From the NCBI GenBank assembly GCA_002315455.1, contig DCGG01000067.1, positions 1 through 6,904 of the forward strand: a DNA stretch of 6,904 bases. Direction: 5' to 3'. Source of the DNA: Lentisphaeria bacterium UBA1784 (GTDB lineage: Bacteria; Verrucomicrobiota; Lentisphaeria; Victivallales; Victivallaceae). Position 1 is the stretch's first letter. Every line of letters begins with the position of its first letter. Both the position numbers and the translations under genes were made by a program. Under the pieces are notes generated by a model, which did no database searches, was not told the origin of the DNA, and worked only from the letters and a program-made list of their open reading frames with translations. Positions 1 through 5,004 of the stretch are shown in pieces.

Positions 1-233
1 TGACCGACTTCGCTGTTGCCCATATCCGCATCGGAGGGCATTCCCACTGCGGTGCCGTGCGCCTTGAGGCGGGTGTTGGGGGAGTTCTTCAGGAACCAGT
101 CCAAAACGGGAGTATTGGCGCGGGCGACGGCATCGCCGTCGGCGTACTTGCCGAATCCGACCCCGTCCAGGATCGCCAGAACGACCGGTCCCTTCCGGGG
201 GGTGAAATTCGCATTCTTTTCCAGTTTCAACAT
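1..233 (-). CDS. gpmI: 2,3-bisphosphoglycerate-independent phosphoglycerate mutase, N-terminal part (runs off left edge)
   Basis: This enzyme interconverts 3- and 2-phosphoglycerate in cytoplasmic glycolysis and gluconeogenesis, using a metal-bound phosphoserine intermediate. Only the first 77 codons are in the window. Residues 17-28 read VVLAILDGVGFG, the metal-binding start of the alkaline-phosphatase-like fold with D23 as ligand. They are followed by ARANTPVLD (37-45), KAHGTAVGMP (57-66) and DMGNSEVG (70-77), the family hallmark in which S74 is the catalytic phosphoserine. The expected next residue, His, is cut off by the edge. The start ATG at 233-231 has a GAGAGG ribosome binding site 8 nt upstream (247-242). 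The gene lies 80 nt downstream of lpxA on the same strand and may share its transcript, although a weak terminator-like hairpin lies between. The N-terminus has about 14 residues before the first core strand. The family call is secure from the motifs; the rest of the gene is unseen. Confidence 0.95.
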   Translation of the reverse strand, partial: MLKLEKNANFTPRKGPVVLAILDGVGFGKYADGDAVARANTPVLDWFLKNSPNTRLKAHGTAVGMPSDADMGNSEVG

Positions 234-268
234 GATGGATACCTCTCTTCAAAAGGATTGTTTCATTC

Positions 269-294
269 AAAAAAACGGCACGAAAAGCGTACGG
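269..294 (-). terminator. Weak terminator-like hairpin between lpxA and gpmI
   Basis: Read on the minus strand, CCGTACG (294-288) can pair with CGTGCCG (282-276) around a CTTTT loop. One of the seven positions is a C-C mismatch and one is a G-U pair. Seven T residues follow directly (275-269). An overlapping alternative stem, GGAAAGC with GCTTTTC, competes for the same bases. It could partly terminate lpxA transcripts or attenuate gpmI. The gpmI ribosome binding site lies just downstream. Confidence 0.4.
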
Positions 295-313
295 CTTTCC
301 GATGGAAGCGGGA

Positions 314-1114
314 TCAGAGCCGGTGACCTTCCACGTGACCGCAGACCACGCCGCGCTTGCTGTTGGCGCAGAAGTCCAGAAACTCCACGACTTCGGGAAT
401 CTGGGGCAGGTCTGCCTTAATCTTGGCAATGGCGTTGGTGGGGATGAGTCCGCTGCGGAAAAAGATCCGGTACACGTGCTTGATGATGGTGATGGTCTCC
501 GCGTCGAATCCAGCCCGCTGCAGCCCCACCTTGTTGATCATCTTGACGCCGCCGTTGCGGCCTTCCGCCATCATGAAGGGCGGCACGTCCTTGCTGAACA
601 CGGAACCGCCGGAAACGATCGCCAACCGGCCCACCCGGCAGAACTGATGCATTCCCACCAGCCCGGAAAGAAGCGCGTTGTCAAAGACCTCGCAGTAACC
701 GGCGGTACCGGCGTAACCGACGTAGATCACGTTGTTGCCGACGCGGCAGTTGTGAGCAACGTGGGTGCAGTTCATGAACATATTGTTGTTACCGATGCGG
801 GTCTCGGTATCCGGCTTGGTCCCGGTGTGAATGGAACAGCCTTCCCGGAAGACGTTGTTGTCGCCGATATTGAGGTAGGTGACAGCACCGGGGACCACCG
901 CATGGTCCTGCGCCGGCTGCCCCAGAGCAGCGAAGGGATGGATCACGTTTCCGGAGCCGAGGGTGGTATATCCGCTGATGTTGCAGTGTCCGATCAACCG
1001 GGTACCTGCACCAATTTTCACGTGCTCGCCGACGAAGCAGAAGGGACCGACTTCCACGCTGTCATCAAGTTGCGCGCCGTCCATGACGACACTGGAGGGA
1101 TGGATCTTGGCCAT
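314..1114 (-). CDS. lpxA: Acyl-ACP--UDP-N-acetylglucosamine O-acyltransferase (LpxA)
   Basis: LpxA transfers a 3-hydroxyacyl chain from acyl-carrier protein to UDP-GlcNAc, the first step of lipid A synthesis, in the cytoplasm. The 266-residue product (E. coli: 262) shows a hexapeptide-repeat left-handed beta-helix over residues 1-190, with repeats such as VEVGPF, VKIGAG and YTTLGSG. Other family segments are FREGCSIHTGT (89-99), THVAHNC (117-123, with H121 matching catalytic H125 of E. coli), GMHQFCRVG (154-162), KDVPPF (175-180) and a C-terminal helical part with VGLQRAGF (196-203) and YRIFFRSG (215-222). G169 aligns with the E. coli hydrocarbon-ruler glycine G173. Compared with E. coli, K76 appears as A72, D126 as N122 and H144 as Y140. 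The ATG at 1114 has AAGGAA 8 nt upstream. Unlike the usual proteobacterial lpxD-fabZ-lpxA-lpxB order, no other lpx gene is adjacent; the downstream gene is gpmI and the divergent neighbour is an RNA methyltransferase. Its own promoter is visible at 1194-1222. Confidence 0.93.
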   Translation of the reverse strand: MAKIHPSSVVMDGAQLDDSVEVGPFCFVGEHVKIGAGTRLIGHCNISGYTTLGSGNVIHPFAALGQPAQDHAVVPGAVTYLNIGDNNVFREGCSIHTGTKPDTETRIGNNNMFMNCTHVAHNCRVGNNVIYVGYAGTAGYCEVFDNALLSGLVGMHQFCRVGRLAIVSGGSVFSKDVPPFMMAEGRNGGVKMINKVGLQRAGFDAETITIIKHVYRIFFRSGLIPTNAIAKIKADLPQIPEVVEFLDFCANSKRGVVCGHVEGHRL

Positions 1115-1193
1115 ACAGCAAATTCCTTATATGATGATTCGTTTTTTCCCGGATTTCGGAGCGGAAACGGCTCACGCCTTCGCGCCTCTTTAT

Positions 1194-1222
1194 AATATAG
1201 CACAAAAATCCCGCATCGGCAA
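1194..1222 (-). promoter_or_regulatory. Sigma70-type promoter for lpxA
   Basis: On the minus strand, TTGCCG (1222-1217, 4 of 6 to consensus) is followed after exactly 17 nt by TATATT (1199-1194, 5 of 6). The start of transcription would be near 1187, giving a leader of about 73 nt before the lpxA ATG. The AT-rich TATAATATAG block stands out in GC-rich surroundings. The same block contains TATAAT on the plus strand, but no acceptable -35 lies 16-18 nt upstream in that direction. Confidence 0.6.
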
Positions 1223-1233
1223 CTCTCCGGCAC

Positions 1234-1267
1234 TTGCAAAAACGGCTCTTTGCGGCTAATTTATATT
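1234..1267 (+). promoter_or_regulatory. Possible promoter region for the RNA methyltransferase operon
   Basis: TTGCAA (1234-1239) is followed by the AT-rich stretch TAATTTATATT (1257-1267). Taking TAATTT as -10 gives a 17-nt spacer but a poor -10. Taking TATATT (1262-1267) gives a good -10, identical to the other two promoters proposed here, but a 22-nt spacer. A promoter driving the plus-strand genes must lie in this divergent gap, but the exact boxes are uncertain. A start near 1274 would exclude the upstream in-frame ATG at 1270 and favour the ATG at 1321. Confidence 0.35.
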
Positions 1268-1280
1268 GGATGGAGTTTGC

Positions 1281-1306
1281 CCGGAGCAAAAAAAGACCCG
1301 CTCCGG
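1281..1306 (+). repeat. Perfect 7-bp inverted repeat in the leader of the RNA methyltransferase gene
   Basis: CCGGAGC (1281-1287) and GCTCCGG (1300-1306) are perfect inverted repeats separated by 12 nt that include seven consecutive A residues. In RNA they would form a stem-loop ending 14 nt before the ATG at 1321. No convincing Shine-Dalgarno sequence separates the hairpin from that ATG. It may be a leader structure affecting translation or a protein-binding operator. Confidence 0.5.
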
Positions 1307-1320
1307 CTCTTTTCGGGAAC

Positions 1321-1797
1321 ATGGAACAGAAGATCATCATCGTTTTGGACCGGCTCCGGAGCGCTCACAACGTGGGCAACATCTTCCGGATCGCCGAAGC
1401 CGTTGGCGCCGCCGAGATCATCGGCTGCGGCTACACGCCCATGCCGCCTCATCCCCGGCTGGTCAAGACCGCCATGGGCTCGGATCAAATGGTGAAGTTC
1501 CGGACGTTTCCGAGTTCCATGGAAGCGGTCCGCCTGCTCCGCGCGGAGGGTGCGGTCAAGGTCTTCGTTGCGGAACCTGGTCTGGAGAGCGTCCCAGCGT
1601 GGGAAGAAAACTATCCCGACGGCCCCATCGCCGTGGTGTTCGGCAACGAAGCCCTCGGCGTGGAGGCGGAGACCATCGCCCTCGCGGATGGATGCATCCA
1701 ACTGCCGATGCTGGGCAGAAAGGCCTCCATCAACGTGGGCAACGCGGCGGCGGCGATCCTGTATGCGATCATCGCCCGCCGGAATCAGGAGAAATGA
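1321..1797 (+). CDS. TrmH/SpoU-family (SPOUT) RNA 2'-O-methyltransferase
   Basis: SPOUT enzymes use S-adenosylmethionine to methylate ribose 2'-OH groups in tRNA or rRNA; the target here cannot be read from sequence. From the ATG at 1321 the protein has 158 residues, the size of a minimal single-domain TrmH/TrmL-type enzyme without the extra N-terminal substrate-binding domain of RlmB. The three family motifs are present. Motif 1 is RSAHNVGNIFRIAEAVG (13-29), with N16, G19 and R23. Motif 2 is VVFGNEALGV (105-114), with E110. Motif 3 is IQLPMLGRKASINVGNAAAA (126-145), which builds the trefoil knot and cofactor site; its SINVGNA differs from the more common SLNVSVA. A TTG start at 1234 or ATG at 1270 would add 29 or 17 basic residues unlike the family start, so MEQKIIIVLD was chosen despite a weak ribosome binding site. 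The stop directly abuts the next gene, indicating an operon with the NAD kinase-like gene. Confidence 0.88.
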   Translation: MEQKIIIVLDRLRSAHNVGNIFRIAEAVGAAEIIGCGYTPMPPHPRLVKTAMGSDQMVKFRTFPSSMEAVRLLRAEGAVKVFVAEPGLESVPAWEENYPDGPIAVVFGNEALGVEAETIALADGCIQLPMLGRKASINVGNAAAAILYAIIARRNQEK

Positions 1798-2550
1798 ATG
1801 ATGCGAATCCGTCTGGTCGGTAAAAATCTCGACGATATCCGTCCCCTGCTCCCTCGCTTCGGCATGGAGGAGTCCGGGCGGGATTTCGAAATGGTCATCA
1901 CCCACGGCGGCGACGGCGCGCTTCTGGGCGCGGAACGGGACTATCCGGGCGTGCTGAAACTGCCGATCCGGGATGCCGGAACCGCCCCCACCTGCCCCAT
2001 ACACACGGCAGAGAAACAGCTTCAGTCCTTCCGGGATGGCCGGCTCGCCGTCACCACGCTCCCGAAACTGGAAGGCATCATCAACGGAAAATCCCTTCTG
2101 GCCATCAACGACGTTTTCGTCCGCAATGCCGATCCGGCCAGCGCCCTGCGGTACCGGGTCAGGATCAACGGTGCGCTCTACGCCAACGAGATCGTCGGGG
2201 ACGGCGCGGTGCTCTCCAGCGTCCACGGCAGTTCGGCCTACTACCGGAGCATCACCCACAGCCTTTTCCGGGTGGGGATCGGCCTCGCCTTCAGCAACTC
2301 CACCGAGGAGGTGAGCCACCTCGTGCTGGACGAAAAGTCCGTCGTGGAACTGGAGATCATCCGGGGCCCCGGCATGCTGATCGCCGACAATGCTCCGGAG
2401 CGTCCGCTGCTCACGGAACGGGACGTCGTCCTGCTGCGCCAATGTGATGCGGTGAGCCGGGTCTGCGGACTGGAGGAGTTCATGTGCCCCCACTGCAGGC
2501 GGTTGCGGCATCCCGGAAAAATTCCTTTTTCCGGCGTTCAAAATTTGTAA
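1798..2550 (+). CDS. Divergent NAD kinase-family (GGDG) protein with CPHC tail
   Basis: NAD kinases phosphorylate NAD to NADP in the cytoplasm. Family signs run through the 250-residue product: MVITHGGDGALLG (32-44, phosphate-binding and catalytic GGDG), LAINDVFV (101-108, at the place of the NE motif), DGAVLSSVHGSSAYY (135-149, at the place of DGLIxSTPTGSTAY), SHLVLDEKSVVELEI (173-187), and LIADNAPERPLL (194-205) with RDVVLLRQCD (208-217) near the end. Differences from typical NadK: GGDGT is GGDGA, NE is ND, TPTGSTAY is SVHGSSAY, the segment after GGDG lacks the usual GxNxGxxGFL, and only 36 residues precede GGDG. The tail after the kinase fold contains CPHC (230-233), a possible half metal site or thiol pair. 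Start: AGGAG at 1787-1791 serves ATG 1798 (6-nt spacing) or ATG 1801 (9-nt). It abuts the methyltransferase stop, so coupled translation is likely. Family membership is fairly sure; whether it makes NADP is uncertain. Confidence 0.8.
   Translation: MMRIRLVGKNLDDIRPLLPRFGMEESGRDFEMVITHGGDGALLGAERDYPGVLKLPIRDAGTAPTCPIHTAEKQLQSFRDGRLAVTTLPKLEGIINGKSLLAINDVFVRNADPASALRYRVRINGALYANEIVGDGAVLSSVHGSSAYYRSITHSLFRVGIGLAFSNSTEEVSHLVLDEKSVVELEIIRGPGMLIADNAPERPLLTERDVVLLRQCDAVSRVCGLEEFMCPHCRRLRHPGKIPFSGVQNL
2513..2534 (+). repeat. Perfect 9-bp inverted repeat inside the 3' end of the NAD kinase-like gene
   Basis: CCGGAAAAA (2513-2521) and TTTTTCCGG (2526-2534) are perfect complements around a TTCC loop. 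The hairpin lies wholly within the coding region, ending 13 nt before the TAA stop. No T-tract follows, so it is not a classical intrinsic terminator in either direction. It could protect the 3' end of the upstream mRNA or bind a regulator of the promoter that starts 11 nt further on. Confidence 0.55.
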
Positions 2551-2573
2551 CCGGACCGGCAACGGTCTATATT
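2545..2573 (+). promoter_or_regulatory. Sigma70-type promoter for the membrane-protein pair, with hairpin in its spacer
   Basis: TTGTAA (2545-2550, 4 of 6 to consensus, overlapping the upstream TAA stop) is followed after exactly 17 nt by TATATT (2568-2573, 5 of 6). The spacer contains a perfect inverted repeat, GACCG (2554-2558), loop GCAA, CGGTC (2563-2567), ending against the -10 box. Transcription would begin near 2580, leaving a leader of about 85 nt before the ATG at 2665. The -10 hexamer is identical to that of the lpxA promoter. The inverted repeat could be an operator or, for readthrough RNA, a short GNRA-capped hairpin. Confidence 0.6.
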
Positions 2574-2664
2574 AATGGCGGTTTCCCTACTGTCAACGAT
2601 TGCTTCCGGAGCCGGGATACGGTACCTTCTTCCGGAACGTTTCCAAACCTGAGAGGAGAACAAA

Positions 2665-3213
2665 ATGAAAAAACAAAGATCCAATTGGTTTCCGGTCCTG
2701 CTCGTTATCCTCGTGATCGGAGGAGGTTTTGCGTGGCTGATGAACTACGGATTCGACCACAACGATCTGATCCGGGAGATGTTCGCTGGCGCCTCCGGTG
2801 ACGTCTATGGCGAGGTCGCGGCAAATTCCGCCGCCTCCATCGCCGCGAGAGCGGAGTTGACCGCCCGGATCTCCATGCTGATCTTCACCGGCATCACGGT
2901 GCTTCAGTTCGTGGCCTTCGGCGTGGGGTTCGCCGTGGTCAACGGCATCAAGCGCTCCGGGGACTCCAACAAGCTGAAACTCAAGCGGCTGGACAACGCC
3001 GAGATCTTCTTCGACGTGCCTCTCTACGTCGGACTCTTCGGGACCGTCTCCGCTTTCCTCGTGATGACCTTCTCTCCCCAGAGCAGCCGCCTCATCGCGT
3101 ACAGTTCCACGCTGATCGGCATCATCTTCAGCCTGATCCTGCGGCTCTCCATGCAGTATCCGCTCCGCCTGAAACTGATCGCCGCCGGAAGCAAAGACGG
3201 AGATGAAAAGTGA
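2665..3213 (+). CDS. Small four-helix inner-membrane protein, TolQ/ExbB/MotA-like (putative)
   Basis: I do not recognise this as a named gene. The 182-residue product has four hydrophobic segments: about 8-27, 70-93, 116-136 and 143-161. Positive charges at MKKQR (1-5), KRSGDSNKLKLKR (96-108) and the C-terminal tail predict N-in, C-in topology, as in MotA. Helix 3 contains VPLYVGLFGTVSAF (118-131) and helix 4 SSTLIGIIFSL (147-157). These resemble the GLLGTV and TxxG segments around the two pore threonines of ExbB/TolQ (here T127 and T149). Against this, the large cytoplasmic loop of MotA/TolQ is reduced to about 25 residues between helices 2 and 3. Residues 28-67, acidic and Ala-rich, would face the periplasm. 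AGGAG (2654-2658) precedes the ATG by 6 nt. Its TGA overlaps the GTG of the next gene, which encodes the presumed partner, so the two should be made in a coupled way. The gene is certain; the stator-like role is inferred from motifs alone. Confidence 0.6.
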   Translation: MKKQRSNWFPVLLVILVIGGGFAWLMNYGFDHNDLIREMFAGASGDVYGEVAANSAASIAARAELTARISMLIFTGITVLQFVAFGVGFAVVNGIKRSGDSNKLKLKRLDNAEIFFDVPLYVGLFGTVSAFLVMTFSPQSSRLIAYSSTLIGIIFSLILRLSMQYPLRLKLIAAGSKDGDEK

Positions 3214-4919
3214 ATCGGGCCATTCTGATCGTCATCTGCGACTTTCTGGTCTCCTCCATGCTCTCCATGATGACCGGCATGGTCCCTGCCCACACCGGCG
3301 GCACCGGCGTCGGTCTGGATGAGGCCACCACCCGGATGCTTCTGGCGGAACTGGAGACCCAGCGCGCCGATCTGGTCAAACTGCGCCAGAAACTCCGGGA
3401 AGCCGCAGAAAAACTGGGCAATTCGCCGGAACAGGACGCCGAAATGCGACGCCTCACCGCCGAACTTGCGAAGAAGATCCGTCAGATCCAGGAACTGAAG
3501 GAATCTCAGAAGCGCACCGCAGAAACCACCGGCAAAATGACGCCGCAACAGCTGAAATCCCTGCTGGACCACGAAGCGGAACTGCGGATCTCCGCAGAAC
3601 TGCGGCTCCACGACAAGCAGGAGGATCTCTCTTCCGCCAAGCAGGACCTGAAGCAACTCCAAAGCACCGTCGCCACTTCCAGCGAGAAGATCGCAGAACT
3701 CTCCAAAGAGTACATGAAGACCCAGAAGCAGTTGGCCGACACCTCCGCCAGGGCACAGGTGCAGCAGAAGGAACTCTCCGCAAAAGAGCAGGACCTCGCC
3801 GGCGCCAAGGCAGCGCTGAAGGAGATCAACGCCCGCATGGGCCGTCTCACCAATGAAAAGCAGACTCTGCAGAATACCTTGGCATATACCTCCGGAAAAC
3901 TCAATACTGCCGAACGGGATGCCGCCGACTACAAGGGTCAGGTGGTTCTGCTCCAGCGTACCCTCGCGGAGCAGAAGATGGAACTTGCCATCATGCGCCG
4001 GCAGAAGGATGACATGCAGTTGCTGGTGAAGCGTTCCGTCGCCGACGCCTCGCAGACCCGGCAGGCGCTGGACGTCGCAAAAAAAGAGGCGGAAGCCTCC
4101 CGCAAAGCCGCCATGGACGACAAGGTCAAACGCCAGGTCGCAGAAGGCCGCATGAAGGATATGGAGCGTCAACTCCGCAACGACGTCCTGAGTTCCTACA
4201 GCGCCGGGGTCCTCCATCTGGAAACGATCCTCGAGGAGAAGCGCCTGCTGGGCACCAGCAAGGGCGGCGGGTCCTACTATCTGCCCGTCGTCGCTGTCGG
4301 CAAACGCAAACTGCTTGTGGGCAGTCTCGGTCAGTTGGCCGGAGACGCGGAGCATCCCATGGTGTTCCAGAAGGTGACCCGCCTGGAACATCTCGTCACC
4401 ATCCCCAACCGGAAAGTCCCTCCGGCCCGAATCGCCGGACCGCTTCTGGTCTCCAAACGGGAGCCCCGCATCGCCGCGCCGCAGCGCTGCCTCGTCCCGG
4501 TCCAGCCGCTCAGGATCATCACCGCCGAAGCGCTGAAGAAACGGGGCGTCCAGAATCTCTACCTTTTCCAGGCGGGGGATTTCGGCAAAAGCAGCGCGGA
4601 ACTTGCAGGCCGCTGCTCCTTGGACTTCAGCGGAGCGACACCGAAACTCTTCATCCGCAATCCGGCGAAGAGCACCGCAAACGTACTCTCCGCGCAGGAG
4701 GGCGATCTCATCCTGACCAAGGAAGGCGACCTCGTCGGCATCGTCGTCAACAAAACCGCATATGATCTGCGGGGACGCGGCGAGGATGCGCGGGTGGTCC
4801 TCTTCGACAGCCGGGAGGAGTGGAACAACGTCACCGCCCTCCCCTTCGCAAAAGACAAGGACGGCTACTGCAAGGCCTTCGGTGACGGCATGAAAAAGAT
4901 CCGGGACAACGTCCGCTGA
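3210..4919 (+). CDS. Membrane-anchored long coiled-coil protein with MotB/TolR-like N-terminal helix (putative)
   Basis: I do not recognise a named family. The 569-residue protein has three parts. Residues 4-24 form one membrane helix starting almost at the N-terminus, with a single acidic residue, D11, in ICDFLVSSMLSMM. MotB has a comparable ADFMTAMM with its proton-carrying Asp, and TolR/ExbD a similarly placed Asp. Residues about 38-325 are rich in Lys, Glu, Gln, Ala and Leu and look like long coiled coil, with breaks near P73 and P112. Residues about 350-569 are globular and beta-rich, including GSYYLPVVAVGKRKLLVG (354-371) and GDLILTKEGDLVGIVV (498-513). The latter faintly recalls the second barrel of trypsin-like proteases but lacks a GxSG nucleophile. 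With the N-terminus inside, most of the protein would be periplasmic. The GTG start at 3210 overlaps the preceding TGA by 4 nt and has GGAG 7 nt upstream. A strong terminator follows the stop. Existence is certain; the function is inferred. Confidence 0.6.
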   Translation: MNRAILIVICDFLVSSMLSMMTGMVPAHTGGTGVGLDEATTRMLLAELETQRADLVKLRQKLREAAEKLGNSPEQDAEMRRLTAELAKKIRQIQELKESQKRTAETTGKMTPQQLKSLLDHEAELRISAELRLHDKQEDLSSAKQDLKQLQSTVATSSEKIAELSKEYMKTQKQLADTSARAQVQQKELSAKEQDLAGAKAALKEINARMGRLTNEKQTLQNTLAYTSGKLNTAERDAADYKGQVVLLQRTLAEQKMELAIMRRQKDDMQLLVKRSVADASQTRQALDVAKKEAEASRKAAMDDKVKRQVAEGRMKDMERQLRNDVLSSYSAGVLHLETILEEKRLLGTSKGGGSYYLPVVAVGKRKLLVGSLGQLAGDAEHPMVFQKVTRLEHLVTIPNRKVPPARIAGPLLVSKREPRIAAPQRCLVPVQPLRIITAEALKKRGVQNLYLFQAGDFGKSSAELAGRCSLDFSGATPKLFIRNPAKSTANVLSAQEGDLILTKEGDLVGIVVNKTAYDLRGRGEDARVVLFDSREEWNNVTALPFAKDKDGYCKAFGDGMKKIRDNVR

Positions 4920-4951
4920 CGGTCCCGGAAGAACTGGCATTGATGCTTGCG

Positions 4952-4980
4952 ACGGCGAATCTCTGGTTCGCCGTTTTTTT
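4952..4980 (+). terminator. Rho-independent terminator closing the membrane-protein pair
   Basis: ACGGCGAA (4952-4959) pairs perfectly with TTCGCCGT (4967-4974) around a 7-nt loop. The T-tract runs from the stem's last base to 4980 (seven T in all). It begins 33 nt after the stop of the coiled-coil gene. The GC-rich 8-bp stem plus U-run is a textbook intrinsic terminator for plus-strand transcripts. Confidence 0.9.
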
Positions 4981-5004
4981 GAAATCAACGGATACCGGCA
5001 AAAC

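Noticed and set aside
302..1195. 297-codon plus-strand frame opposite lpxA
   Set aside because: The hexapeptide repeats and HVAHNC motif on the minus strand identify the real gene.
1191..1196. Perfect TATAAT on the plus strand
   Set aside because: No reasonable -35 box lies 16-18 nt upstream; the overlapping minus-strand promoter for lpxA fits better.
1261..2562. 433-codon open frame on the minus strand
   Set aside because: It spans the antisense of two motif-bearing genes and their junction; it is an antisense shadow.
2604..2637. Repeated TTCCGGA palindromes in the leader of the membrane pair
   Set aside because: CCGG-containing words are frequent throughout this window, so two copies 26 nt apart are not convincing as an operator.
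3210..3260. Lipobox at C10 of the coiled-coil protein (VIC followed by D)
   Set aside because: The -1 position is Ile rather than Gly, Ala or Ser, and the cysteine lies in the middle of the hydrophobic stretch only 10 residues from the start, so a lipoprotein signal is unlikely.
2665..4919. Zorya-type anti-phage system (ZorA/ZorB)
   Set aside because: In Zorya the long tail belongs to the MotA-like subunit and ZorB carries a peptidoglycan-binding domain, with nuclease or helicase genes nearby. Here the tail is on the Asp-helix protein and housekeeping genes flank the pair.
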